Shown one piece after another: positions 8,529-19,427 of a stretch of 64,000 nucleotides of DNA (the stretch's first letter is position 1; each line of letters starts with the position of its first letter). The position numbers and the translations under genes are program-made. The notes under the pieces are model-generated. The model saw only the letters and a program-made list of their open reading frames with translations. It was not told the origin of the DNA and did not search any database. The stretch lies in assembly GCF_008520305.1 (NCBI RefSeq), contig NZ_ML703270.1, positions 38,005-102,004 on the forward strand. The letters are read 5' to 3'. The stretch is from Mesorhizobium sp. SARCC-RB16n. Lineage in GTDB: Bacteria > Pseudomonadota > Alphaproteobacteria > Rhizobiales > Rhizobiaceae.

Positions 8529-9629
8529 TCACGCCTCGATTTCCAGTGCCGATAGCGGCCTGGAGCAGCAGGCCAGGATAAAACCATCATCGATCTCGTG
8601 ATCGAGGATGCCGCCATTGTGGCTCATTTCGACAGCTCCGGTGACCTTCTTCACCTTGCAGGTTCCGCACAGGCCGAATTCGCAGGCCGCTGGTATCCGC
8701 ACACCCGAGGCACGCGCCGTCTGCAGCACGGTCTGGCCGGCGACGCATTCGGCGTCGACATCCGAAAGCGCGAAGCGGATCGGTGTTGTGGCATCGACGG
8801 AAATTGCCGTGCCGTCTTCAACCGGTGAGGCAAACGGCGCCGGGATCTCTTCCACGGTCGGCGCGGCAAAGCTCTCCTGATGGTACTTTGCCATGTCGAA
8901 TCCAGCGGCCTCAAGCATGCCGCGCACCGCGCGCATGAAGGGATCTGGGCCGCAACAGAAGATTTCGCGTTCGCGGAAATCGGGCGCCAGCAGCGGCAGC
9001 CGGATGGCGTCGATGCGACCCATATGGCCGTACCAGCCCTCGCGGCTCGACCGCTCCTCGATCATGAAGCCGAGGGACAGGCCCGGCATATTGCCACCGA
9101 GCAGTTCGAGCTCCTTGCGGAAGATGATCTCTTCCGGGCGCCGCGCGCAGTTGACGAAGCCGACATCGGTCCATGGCGCGCAGTCGTTCAGCCAGCGCAG
9201 CATCGACATCATCGGCGTCACGCCGGAACCGGCAGAGATGAACAGATATTTCGCCGCCGGATGGCTGTGCAGTGAAAAGTCGCCGCCTGGTCCATAGGCC
9301 TTGACGTGCGAGCCCGGCGCCAGGTGATCGAACATCCAGCGTGTGCCGACGCTGCCCGCCTGCGCCTTCACCGTCACCGCGATCGAGAACGGTCGCGACG
9401 GCGAGGACGACAGTGTGTAGGTGCGCATCAGCGGGCCGTCCGTTGTCGGCAACTCCAGCGTCACGAACTGGCCTGGCTTGTAGCGGAACCAGGTCTGGTT
9501 GTCGGACCGGAAGGTAAAGGTCTTCACGTCGGGGGCCTCGTCGGTGATGCCGGTCACCTCCAGCACCTGCAGCCTGTCGTTCCATGGCGCCATCTGGTCG
9601 AGATGGCGATAGAGGCCAAGGTCGGTCAT
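8529..9629 (-). CDS. gbcB: Glycine betaine monooxygenase reductase subunit GbcB
   Basis: The protein has about 366 residues and two parts. The first is a ferredoxin-NADP reductase module with RTYTLSSSP for FAD and an NAD(P)H-binding half that ends in CCGPDPF. The second is a C-terminal plant-type [2Fe-2S] domain with CEFGLCGTC and a downstream cysteine. It passes electrons from NAD(P)H to the Rieske oxygenase GbcA, which demethylates glycine betaine to dimethylglycine and formaldehyde. The ATG at 9629 has a GAGGGG sequence at good spacing; a GTG at 9638 is too close to it. It lies 20 nt after gbcA. Related reductases serve stachydrine and carnitine oxygenases, so the substrate is inferred. 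Confidence 0.83.
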   Translation of the reverse strand: MTDLGLYRHLDQMAPWNDRLQVLEVTGITDEAPDVKTFTFRSDNQTWFRYKPGQFVTLELPTTDGPLMRTYTLSSSPSRPFSIAVTVKAQAGSVGTRWMFDHLAPGSHVKAYGPGGDFSLHSHPAAKYLFISAGSGVTPMMSMLRWLNDCAPWTDVGFVNCARRPEEIIFRKELELLGGNMPGLSLGFMIEERSSREGWYGHMGRIDAIRLPLLAPDFREREIFCCGPDPFMRAVRGMLEAAGFDMAKYHQESFAAPTVEEIPAPFASPVEDGTAISVDATTPIRFALSDVDAECVAGQTVLQTARASGVRIPAACEFGLCGTCKVKKVTGAVEMSHNGGILDHEIDDGFILACCSRPLSALEIEA

Positions 9630-9649
9630 CGCATTCACCCCTCAGCCTC

Positions 9650-10897
9650 TCATGCGACGCTGCGCAGCGCCGGCCGCCCGCCTTCGGCAAGGCGCGGGCC
9701 GATGAAGCGGGCATACCAGTCGACGAACTGGATAACGCCGCCCTCATGCAACTCCGAATAAGGGCCGGGCTCGTAGGCCGGCGACAGGATACCGAAGGCG
9801 TTCTCCTCGACGATGCGGCGATCCTGGTCGTTGGTCTCGGTCCAGACATGGGTGAGTTCGGCGAGATCGTAGTCGACGCCCTCGACCGCGTCCTTGTGCA
9901 CCAGCCATTTGGTCGTCACTGCTGTTTCTGTGGCGCTGACCGGCAGCACGCGGAAGGTAACCGCATGATCCACGAGGATGTGGTTCCAGGTCGTCGGATA
10001 ATGATAATGCATCAAGGTGCCGATCTGGTCGGCCGAAACGCTGTCGGACAGGTTCTTCTTCACTGCCCGCCTGCCGGTCATCGTGTAGCTCTGGGCATCG
10101 CGCAGCAGCGGCGCCCGGGTGGCGCGGTATTGCCCGGCCGGATCGATGCGGAACTTGCTGGGCAGGCCAGCAGCCTCGCACTTCGCCCAGTGGGCCAGCA
10201 TCTCCGGGTCTCTGTCGGCGCCTTGCACTCCGGTCACGGTCGGTGCTTCCGGGAACGTCTTGCACAGCTCCGGATGATTGCCTGCACAATGGTAGCACTC
10301 GCGGTTGTTTTCCCAGACCAGCTTCCAGTTGCCCTTCTCGATGATCGTGCTCTCGAAGGCGACCTTGGCCTCGCTCAGCCGGTGCGGCTGGAGATAGGGC
10401 TCGATCAGCGCCCGCATCGGCGCGAAGTCGGGGGGCTCCTTGGCCAGGCAGATGAAGACATAGCCGGCGACGCTTTCGCAGGCGACCGGCTTGAGCCCGA
10501 ACTGGCTCTTGTCGAACCCATCGGTCATCTGGCGGGCGAACAGTAGCCGGCCGTCAAGCTCGTAGGTCCACTGGTGATAGGGACAGACCAGTTTGGCGGC
10601 CATGCCCTTGTCGCTGTTGCAGACGCGGCTGCCGCGATGGCGGCAGGAATTGTGGAAGGCGTTGATCTTGCCTTGCTGATCGCGCACCAGCACGACCGGA
10701 TAATCGCCGATCTGCACGGTGATGAAGCTGCCCGGCTTGGGCAATTCGCAATCATGGCCGATGAACAGCCAGTCGCGGTACCAGATCAACTCCATGTCCA
10801 GCTTGAAGTAGTCCGGGTCGGTATAAAAGGGCTGTTCCAGTGAAAAGCCCTGTCTGCGGCTGTTCAAGAGCCTCAGCATGTCGTTGCGCGCGTCCAT
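9650..10897 (-). CDS. gbcA: Glycine betaine monooxygenase oxygenase subunit GbcA
   Basis: This 415-residue Rieske oxygenase has CRH at 85-87 and CPYH at 105-108 for the [2Fe-2S] cluster. The mononuclear iron histidines sit in ECYHCAGNH at about 200-208. The stretch around ENNRECYHC and NHPELCKTFPE is typical of GbcA. The enzyme removes one methyl from glycine betaine using O2 and electrons from GbcB. A clear AGGA ribosome binding site precedes the ATG at 10897. A cobalamin riboswitch lies about 120 nt upstream on the same strand and nothing else intervenes, so expression is probably lowered when B12 is plentiful. Stachydrine or another betaine remains a possible substrate. Confidence 0.84.
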   Translation of the reverse strand: MDARNDMLRLLNSRRQGFSLEQPFYTDPDYFKLDMELIWYRDWLFIGHDCELPKPGSFITVQIGDYPVVLVRDQQGKINAFHNSCRHRGSRVCNSDKGMAAKLVCPYHQWTYELDGRLLFARQMTDGFDKSQFGLKPVACESVAGYVFICLAKEPPDFAPMRALIEPYLQPHRLSEAKVAFESTIIEKGNWKLVWENNRECYHCAGNHPELCKTFPEAPTVTGVQGADRDPEMLAHWAKCEAAGLPSKFRIDPAGQYRATRAPLLRDAQSYTMTGRRAVKKNLSDSVSADQIGTLMHYHYPTTWNHILVDHAVTFRVLPVSATETAVTTKWLVHKDAVEGVDYDLAELTHVWTETNDQDRRIVEENAFGILSPAYEPGPYSELHEGGVIQFVDWYARFIGPRLAEGGRPALRSVA

Positions 10898-11019
10898 GTC
10901 CTGTCCTCATTTTCAAGGACTGAACTGGTGGTGATTGAGGAAGGACTGGGCGCAGATCGGCGAAAAGCCGGACAAACACCATCCGCCTCTTGACCGCCCA
11001 CCGCGATCAGTCGAGTTCT

Positions 11020-11207
11020 AGCCATCTCGGGCTGGTTTCCGGGCTCTGGAGTTGTCCTTGCGGACGATCGCGACACCTTCCCAGGCCTTCGCCCAGTGGT
11101 CTCCCGTTGCGACTTGAACTCCACCACCGTTGCGGGGGCAGCGCCGGAATCTGACCGGCTTCCCAATTCTCCGCTCCATCGTCACGCAGCGGCACCTGAG
11201 ATGCCTG
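11020..11207 (-). ncRNA. Cobalamin (adenosylcobalamin-type) riboswitch upstream of gbcAB
   Basis: Reading the minus strand from about 11207, GGCATCTC (first stem) and AGGTGCC are followed by GGGAAGCCGGT, ATTCCGG and CTGCCCCCGCAAC, the B12-box core. After it come ACCACTGGGC, CCTGGGAAGG and finally GAGCCCGGAAACCAGCC with GAGATGGC closing the first stem. These blocks occur in the order and spacing of the alphaproteobacterial cobalamin riboswitch. The element ends about 120 nt before gbcA. That leader could form a hairpin from GGGCG and CGCCC, a possible expression platform. The exact ends are approximate. Confidence 0.9.
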
Positions 11208-11699
11208 ATCTAATCACGACAGGGTTTGGGACATCGGCACGAAAGCGACATCGCATCCATGCGGCGCGACACGCATGCTGGATCGTCGTGACAGGGTCGT
11301 GGAATCGCCTTCTGTCAGCCAGGCGCGCCGGCACTGTTTCGACCTTTGCCGGGGATAAAAAGGTTAACAGTTTCAAAAAGTGACTATTAGCAGAGTCTAA
11401 AATCGAACCGAACGGTTCGTTTCTGTTGACGGTGCGTGCAGGACGGTGTGAACGCCGAGCCTCCGACACAGTTGGTGATCGAGGCGCTGGTCTTAGATAA
11501 CGACTTGATATTACGAAGAAAAAGAACGAATGTGGAAAGCCCTGGTACAATTTCAAGTGGTGGAGTCATGGTCCACGCTGAACAACTTCGTGATTGGAAA
11601 CGGCCGGAGGGCTCTCCCACATCGGGGCTGTCCGAACGACGCGATTTTTAATCCCAAGACACGCCGCTAGACGGACGGAAAAATACTGGAGTACCCAAA
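11208..11699. other. Intergenic region between the gbc riboswitch and the DUF680 genes
   Basis: About 490 nt of lower GC content separate two divergent transcription units. It should contain the gbcAB promoter on the minus strand and the DUF680 promoter on the plus strand. A 16-bp inverted repeat CGAACCG-AA-CGGTTCG lies at 11404-11419, followed by TTGAC at 11427. A 71-codon plus-strand frame (11436-11651) and a minus-strand frame in the same place show no family features. I do not call either one a gene. Confidence 0.5.
11404..11419. promoter_or_regulatory. 16-bp inverted repeat, possible TetR-type operator
   Basis: The arms CGAACCG and CGGTTCG are perfect 7-bp inverted repeats separated by AA. 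A TTGAC hexamer starts a few bases downstream at 11427, so the repeat could overlap or flank a promoter for the DUF680 genes. The shape resembles operators of TetR-family repressors, but no such regulator is encoded nearby. The regulator is unknown. Confidence 0.35.
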
Positions 11700-11903
11700 A
11701 TGAAAAAGATTGTTCTCACTGCCGCCGCCCTTCTGGCCATTTCCGGCAGCGCCTTCGCTGGTAGCGACAACTACGGTTCGAACGGTGCCAATCAGCCCGC
11801 AGCAGCCGTGGACAGCTCGTACACCGCTTCGACCGGCAAGTCGGAGCCGGCTGCTCATGCGCCTGTGACGGGCGCAGACCACAACCTCTTCGGCAACAAC
11901 TAA
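11700..11903 (+). CDS. DUF680-like small exported protein, copy 1
   Basis: The product is 67 residues long. A signal peptide of about 20 residues ends in SAFA, and the mature part begins GSDNYGSNGANQP and ends NLFGNN. This matches DUF680, a family of small secreted proteins I associate with Mesorhizobium. The mature chain is polar, has no cysteine, and looks disordered. A GGAG box precedes the ATG. Two paralogues follow in tandem with the same leader and the same end motif. Function is unknown. Confidence 0.8.
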   Translation: MKKIVLTAAALLAISGSAFAGSDNYGSNGANQPAAAVDSSYTASTGKSEPAAHAPVTGADHNLFGNN

Positions 11904-11976
11904 CAGCCGATCCCCGGCACGCGGCGGGGTGACCCTTGCCGCGCCGGTGGATGCCACAAATTCAGGAGTACTTAAA

Positions 11977-12183
11977 ATGAACAAGACCCTCATTGTTGCC
12001 GCCGCCGTCCTGGCCCTCTCCGGCAGCGCCTTCGCCGGCAGTGACAATTACGGTTCGAGCGGCGCCGACCAGGCCGCTGTCACTTCGACCGACAACTCGA
12101 ACACAGCGTCGATCGGCAAGTCGGCTCCGGCCACGCAGGCGCCTGCCCAGCAGGGCAGCGATCGCAACCTCTTCGGCCGTTAA
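11977..12183 (+). CDS. DUF680-like small exported protein, copy 2
   Basis: This 68-residue paralogue has a signal peptide ending SAFA, a mature start of GSDNYGSSGADQ and an end of DRNLFGR. The longer open frame to 11929 is ignored because the ATG at 11977 starts the signal peptide and is preceded by CAGGAGTACTT, a strong ribosome binding site shared almost exactly with copy 3. It lies 73 nt after copy 1, probably on one transcript. The middle part has diverged while both ends are conserved, which suggests the ends carry the function. No function is known. Confidence 0.8.
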   Translation: MNKTLIVAAAVLALSGSAFAGSDNYGSSGADQAAVTSTDNSNTASIGKSAPATQAPAQQGSDRNLFGR

Positions 12184-12249
12184 CGGCCCATCCGCGAGTG
12201 GCGGGCTAGCCCGCCGCTCGTGGAATTCAAGAAATCAGGAGTATTTGAA

Positions 12250-12498
12250 ATGAACAAGATCCTCATTGCTGCCGCCGCCGTTCTGGCCCTCTCCGGCAGC
12301 GCCTTCGCCGGCAGTGACAACTATGGCTCCAATGGCGCCAATCAGCCCACTGCGTCGTCGACCGTCAATGTCGATACGTCGAATACGGGTTCGATCCGCA
12401 ACAGCGACTCGCCCGTCTACAAGCTGCTCAATTCGTCCGGCGACGTGCAGAAGCCGGCCCATCAGGGTGCCGATCGCAATCTGTTCGGCAATAACTAA
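12250..12498 (+). CDS. DUF680-like small exported protein, copy 3
   Basis: This is an 82-residue paralogue with the same signal peptide and GSDNYGSNGANQP start, ending DRNLFGNN. It has about 14 additional residues in the middle, including SDSPVYKLLN. CAGGAGTATTT precedes the ATG at 12250; the frame extends to 12220 but the extension would spoil the signal peptide. A strong terminator hairpin follows 26 nt after the stop, closing the three-gene unit. Function is unknown. Confidence 0.8.
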   Translation: MNKILIAAAAVLALSGSAFAGSDNYGSNGANQPTASSTVNVDTSNTGSIRNSDSPVYKLLNSSGDVQKPAHQGADRNLFGNN

Positions 12499-12523
12499 CA
12501 GACCCGAACCATAGACATAGACA

Positions 12524-12558
12524 AAAAAGAGCGGCGGGCCATGCCCGCCGCTCTTTTT
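12524..12558. terminator. Bidirectional intrinsic terminator
   Basis: The arms AAAAAGAGCGGCGGGC (12524-12539) and GCCCGCCGCTCTTTTT (12543-12558) pair perfectly over 16 bp around a 3-nt CAT loop. Because the arms carry A and T runs at the outer ends, the hairpin ends in a T run on either strand. It sits between the convergent DUF680 genes and aglK and should stop both. Confidence 0.9.
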
Positions 12559-12580
12559 GCGTCGTCGAGAACAGTTGGTT

Positions 12581-13693
<1,113 letters not shown>

Positions 13694-13723
13694 TGATTTC
13701 CTCCCAGTGGTTCCTCAGATGTT

Positions 13724-15388
<1,665 letters not shown>

Positions 15389-15392
15389 TGTC

Positions 15393-16547
15393 TCAACCTC
15401 CTTTCACCGAGCCGGCCAGCAGCCCGCGGACGAAATAGCGCTGTAGTGAGAAGAAGACGATCAGCGGCACGATGATGGTGATGAAGGCCGATGTCGTCAG
15501 GATCTCCCAGTTGCCGCCGCGCGAACCGAGCAGCGCGTTGAGCTTGGCCGTCAGCACGATCTGGTCGGGCGCCGTTCCGAGGAAAACCATTGCCACCAGC
15601 AGATCGTTCCATACCCACAGGAATTGGAAGATGGCGAAGGAGGCAAGCACCGGGAAGGACAGCGGCAGCACGATCTTGACGAAGATCTCGAAATCGCTGG
15701 CACCGTCGATGCGCGCCGATTCCATGATCTCGCGCGGCAGGCCGGCAATATAGCTGCGCAACAGGTAGATGGCGAAGGGCAGGCCGAAGCCGGTATGCGC
15801 CAGCCAGATGCCCAGATAGGTCTTGGACGGCACGCCGAAGAAAGTGCCGACGCCGTTGTAGAGCCTAAGCAGCGGGATCAGCGACATCTGCAGCGGCACC
15901 ACCAGGAGGCCGATGATGACCGCGATCAGTAGCGCCCGGCCGGGAAACCGCATCCAGGCCAGGGCATAGGCAGCAAAGGCCGCGATCAGGATCGGGATCA
16001 CGGTCGCCGGGATGGTGACCGTCAGCGAATTCATGAAGGAGCGGCCGATGCCTTCGGAAAACAGCACGGTCTGGTAGTTGTCGGTGGTGAATTTTGGCGG
16101 CGCCGACGAGGCGTAGTAGACGCGCTGGCCGCGATCGCCTTCGAACGCCTTGGGCGATGACATGACGAAGCTGCCGTCGGCGTTGACCTGCAGCGTCACG
16201 CCGTCACCGAGGTCGGCCGACGTGCCGGCCGGATATTGTGTCGGTGCCGCTGCCTTGATGCCGAAGGCGCTGATGTTGCGCTTGGCGCTGTCGCCGAAGA
16301 TGTTGCCCTCAAGGACGAACTTGCCATCCTTCTGGGTCTGCGCCGAGGCGGCGGGGAGACGCCCGGCCTCGGTCTGGCTGGAGCTGGCGAACGAATTCCA
16401 CCAGCCCGAGGCGATGATCTGGTCCTTGTCGCGCAGCGACGAGACCAGGATGCCGAGCGTGGGGATGGTCCAGATCACCACGAAGACAAGCACCGCGATA
16501 TGGACGCCGAAACGGCTGGCGAATGAATTTCCGGTCGCGACGGCCAT
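15393..16547 (-). CDS. aglG: Alpha-glucoside ABC transporter permease AglG
   Basis: The protein has 384 residues. The first membrane segment (about 15-35) is followed by a long periplasmic insert of roughly 140 residues before the second, an unusual feature shared with AglG and MalG-type permeases. The EAA loop appears as ESARIDGASDFEIF, which contacts the ATPase. About six membrane segments are predicted. It lies 1 nt after aglF and 4 nt before aglA, so the genes are co-transcribed and probably coupled in translation. It forms the channel together with AglF. Confidence 0.88.
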   Translation of the reverse strand: MAVATGNSFASRFGVHIAVLVFVVIWTIPTLGILVSSLRDKDQIIASGWWNSFASSSQTEAGRLPAASAQTQKDGKFVLEGNIFGDSAKRNISAFGIKAAAPTQYPAGTSADLGDGVTLQVNADGSFVMSSPKAFEGDRGQRVYYASSAPPKFTTDNYQTVLFSEGIGRSFMNSLTVTIPATVIPILIAAFAAYALAWMRFPGRALLIAVIIGLLVVPLQMSLIPLLRLYNGVGTFFGVPSKTYLGIWLAHTGFGLPFAIYLLRSYIAGLPREIMESARIDGASDFEIFVKIVLPLSFPVLASFAIFQFLWVWNDLLVAMVFLGTAPDQIVLTAKLNALLGSRGGNWEILTTSAFITIIVPLIVFFSLQRYFVRGLLAGSVKGG

Positions 16548-16548
16548 C

Positions 16549-17562
16549 TCAGTGCCCTCCCGTCTCTTTGTTGGCCTGGCGGATGTTCCAGATCATGATC
16601 GGAATGACAGCGATCATGATGATGATGGCAATGGTCGCGCCGCGGCCGAAATCGCCGCCGCCGCGGAACATCCAGTCGAACATCAGATTGGCCAGCACCT
16701 GGCTGTTCCATTGGCCGTTGGTCATGGTCAAGACGATGTCGAACACTTTCAGCACCAGGATGGTGATGGTGGTCCACACCACCGCGATGGTACCCCAGAT
16801 CTGTGGCACCATGATCTTCCAGAAGATCTGGAACGGGTTGGCGCCGTCTATGACCGCGGCTTCCAGCGTTTCTTCGGGGATGCCGCGCAGCGCCGACGAA
16901 AGGATGACCATGGCGAAGCCGGTCTGGATCCAGATCAGGATGACCATCAGGAAGAAATTGTTCCAGAACGGCAGCGATATCCAGACCTGCGGCTGGCCGC
17001 CGAAATGCTGGATGATGGCGTTGAGCAGGCCGATCTGGATCTGGCCCTGGCCTCGATATTCGTAGATGAACTTCCAGATCACACTGGCGCCGACGAAGGA
17101 GATGGCCAGCGGCAGGAAGATCAGGCTCTTGGCAATCGTGCCCCACCATATCTTGTCGGTGAGCACGGCGATGATCAGGCCGAGGAAGGTGCAGGCCGCC
17201 GGGACCACCGCCAGCCACAGGACGTTGTTCAGGATCGCGTTTCGCAGATCCGGATCGCGCAGCGCCCATTCGTAGTTGGCGGCCCCAACGAAACTCGTGC
17301 CGCCGCGGTCGAAGAAAGACAGCCACAGGGTCGCGATCACCGGATAGATCAGATAGATGGTCAGGATGATCAGCGCCGGACCCACGAACAGCCAGGGCCG
17401 CACCAACCCCTGCCGGCGCAGATTGTTGACGGCAGCCGTTCCGGACACCCCGCGCGAGGGGAAGGTCAAGTCGAGCAGCTTGTTGGCGCCCCAGAAATAG
17501 GCGACACAGCCGCCGACGCCGATGATGATGACGAATATTGCCGAGAAAATCTGAGCCGCCAT
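16549..17562 (-). CDS. aglF: Alpha-glucoside ABC transporter permease AglF
   Basis: The product has 337 residues and about eight hydrophobic segments. The EAA loop reads EAAVIDGANPFQIFWK, as expected in a MalF-type subunit. It pairs with AglG to carry alpha-glucosides across the inner membrane. It is separated from aglE by about 174 nt that contain a strong hairpin, and it is only 1 nt from aglG. Such a gap after the binding-protein gene is common in sugar ABC operons and lets the binding protein be made in excess. Confidence 0.87.
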   Translation of the reverse strand: MAAQIFSAIFVIIIGVGGCVAYFWGANKLLDLTFPSRGVSGTAAVNNLRRQGLVRPWLFVGPALIILTIYLIYPVIATLWLSFFDRGGTSFVGAANYEWALRDPDLRNAILNNVLWLAVVPAACTFLGLIIAVLTDKIWWGTIAKSLIFLPLAISFVGASVIWKFIYEYRGQGQIQIGLLNAIIQHFGGQPQVWISLPFWNNFFLMVILIWIQTGFAMVILSSALRGIPEETLEAAVIDGANPFQIFWKIMVPQIWGTIAVVWTTITILVLKVFDIVLTMTNGQWNSQVLANLMFDWMFRGGGDFGRGATIAIIIMIAVIPIMIWNIRQANKETGGH

Positions 17563-17674
17563 GGGTCCCTCTCCCTGCGCATGACCTGCCAGGCAGTCCT
17601 GGCGATCGGATGCACCGACTTTCAGTTGTTCGGAACAATCGAAACGCGAAGGCTTCCGGCGTGCACCGCCGGTC

Positions 17675-17698
17675 GGATCCGGGCCGTAGCCCGGATCC
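17675..17698 (-). promoter_or_regulatory. Hairpin between aglE and aglF
   Basis: GGATCCGGGC and GCCCGGATCC form a perfect 10-bp stem around a CGTA loop, about 40 nt after the aglE stop on the minus strand. No T run follows, so it is less likely a full terminator. It more likely protects the aglE 3' end or partly attenuates transcription. Excess of binding protein over permease is the usual outcome of such elements in sugar ABC operons. Confidence 0.6.
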
Positions 17699-17736
17699 AG
17701 TAGGAAGATTTAGAAGGCCTTAGGTCGCGCTGCGGC

Positions 17737-19092
17737 CTATTTGATAGCGTCCCAGCTCTTCTGGATGTCGGTGGCGACGTCCTGGGCGGACTTGCCGCCG
17801 ACCAGGTCGATCATGCCGGTCCAGAAGGAGCCGGCGCCGACCTTGCCAGGCATCAGGTCGGAGCCGTCGAAGCGCACCGTGGTGGCGCCGACCAGGATCT
17901 CGCCCTGCTTCTTCAGCGCGTCGCTGCCATAAGCGTCCTTGTTGGCCCCCTTGAAGGGGGTGACGAAGCTCTTCTGCGCCATCCACAATTCATGCGCGAG
18001 TGGCATCTGCAGGAACTTGATGAATTCGCGCGATGCCTTGGAATCCTTGGTGATCATCACCAGGGTTCCGGCCACTTCCAGCGGCGTCCCGAGTTCCGGC
18101 TTGGAGGCGTAGGGCGGGTAGGGGAAGAAGTCGGCATCCTGGCCGAGCTTTGTGCCCTCGGGGAAGAAAGAGGGGATAAACGATGCCTGGTGATGCATGT
18201 AGCACTTCGGCGGCACGGTGAAGAGGCCCTTCGGGCTGTCACGGAAGTCGGTCGCCGCTACCGCCTTGGCGCCGCCGTCGACCATCTTGTCGTCGGTGGC
18301 GATCTTGCCGAAGATGTCGATGGCGTTGACCACTGCCGGATCGGTGAACGGGATCTCGTTCTTCACCCACTTGTCATAGACTTCGGGCGGCTGCGTGCGC
18401 AGCATGATGTCCTCGACCCAGTCGGTCGCCGGCCAGCCGGTCGCGCCGCCCGACCCGAGCCCGATGCACCACGGCTTGCCGCCATCGGCGATGATCTTCT
18501 TCTCGAGTTCGGCGAGTTCTTCCTGCGTCTTCGGAACCTTGTAGCCGGCCTCCTGGAAATTGTCGGGCGAGTACCAGACCAGCCCTTTCACGTCGATCTT
18601 GTAGGGAAAGGCATAGAAGCCCGGCTTGCCGTCCTTGCCGTTGTAGGTGCCGAGCTTGGCCCAGGAGTCGCCGGCGGCGTAATTCTCCTTGACCCAGGCC
18701 GCGACGTCGTCGCCGAGCGGGGTCAGCACGCCCTTGGAAGCGAGGTCTTGGATCAGGCCCGGCTGCGGCAGGACCGCGATGTTGGGCGGGCTGCCGGCCT
18801 GGGTGTCGATGACGATCTGCTGCTCGTAATTCTCGGACGAGGAATATTTGACCTCTGCGCCGGTAGCCTCGGAGAAATAATCGAGTACCGACCGGACAAG
18901 CGTCTCGTCTTCGCCACGCCACGGCCCGAAGATCGACAGGGTCTCACCCTTGAGGTCGACTTTCTTGAGGTCTTCGTAATTCGCCCAGTGAAAGCGCTGG
19001 TCCTCGCCGGGCTTGAACTTCAGTTCGGCGTGCGCGGGTGCGCTCAGGGCGAACGCGGCAGACGCAACGCCCAGCAAAAGCATCTTCTTCAT
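17737..19092 (-). CDS. aglE: Alpha-glucoside-binding periplasmic protein AglE
   Basis: This 451-residue solute-binding protein of the ABC sugar type has a signal peptide MKKMLLLG... ending at APAHA. The mature protein contains long binding-protein blocks such as SIFGPWRGEDE and VLPQPGLIQDLA. The frame reaches 19254, but the ATG at 19092 begins the signal peptide and has a strong GGAGGAA site 6 nt ahead. It delivers alpha-glucosides to AglFG. A perfect palindrome CCAAAGCGCTTTGG lies about 110 nt upstream and a related one lies before aglR, so AglR probably represses it. Confidence 0.88.
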   Translation of the reverse strand: MKKMLLLGVASAAFALSAPAHAELKFKPGEDQRFHWANYEDLKKVDLKGETLSIFGPWRGEDETLVRSVLDYFSEATGAEVKYSSSENYEQQIVIDTQAGSPPNIAVLPQPGLIQDLASKGVLTPLGDDVAAWVKENYAAGDSWAKLGTYNGKDGKPGFYAFPYKIDVKGLVWYSPDNFQEAGYKVPKTQEELAELEKKIIADGGKPWCIGLGSGGATGWPATDWVEDIMLRTQPPEVYDKWVKNEIPFTDPAVVNAIDIFGKIATDDKMVDGGAKAVAATDFRDSPKGLFTVPPKCYMHHQASFIPSFFPEGTKLGQDADFFPYPPYASKPELGTPLEVAGTLVMITKDSKASREFIKFLQMPLAHELWMAQKSFVTPFKGANKDAYGSDALKKQGEILVGATTVRFDGSDLMPGKVGAGSFWTGMIDLVGGKSAQDVATDIQKSWDAIK

Positions 19093-19203
19093 CGGTATTC
19101 CTCCCAGTGGGTCACACATACCGGACGGAACCTCCATTCCGCCCGCCGACGCCGCAGGACTGTGACTCAGTCGCAAGGGAACCGCAACCTTTTGAAGAGT
19201 CTT

Positions 19204-19217
19204 CCAAAGCGCTTTGG
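19204..19217. promoter_or_regulatory. AglR operator, site 1
   Basis: CCAAAGCGCTTTGG is a perfect 14-bp palindrome with a central CG, the usual shape of LacI-family operators. It lies in the 363-nt aglE-aglR divergent region. The core AAAGCGCTTT recurs at 19428-19437. Confidence 0.75.
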
Positions 19218-19427
19218 CTTTGCTGATCTCGCCATTGAATCGGGTGAGAGTCAAGAGGCTCGAGAGCTAATCGATTTAATTATCGGCGGTGCCGGCTCGA
19301 AAAGTGCACCGCAACATGCTTTTTTTGGCGGTGAAACTGCAATTTCTGTTTCAAACCCGGCCGCGGCACGCTTATGGTCTCTGCGATATGGCCGCATCCT
19401 TGATGGTGTTTGGGCCGATTCAATTTA

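Noticed and set aside
11090-11180. A stretch that at first resembled a degraded tRNA on the minus strand
   Set aside because: The resemblance came from a GTTGCGGGGGCAG block. The minus strand reads as the conserved core of a cobalamin riboswitch in full order, which explains it better.
11436-11651. A 71-codon frame in the gap before the DUF680 genes
   Set aside because: No ribosome binding site, no family feature, and a competing frame on the other strand of equal quality.
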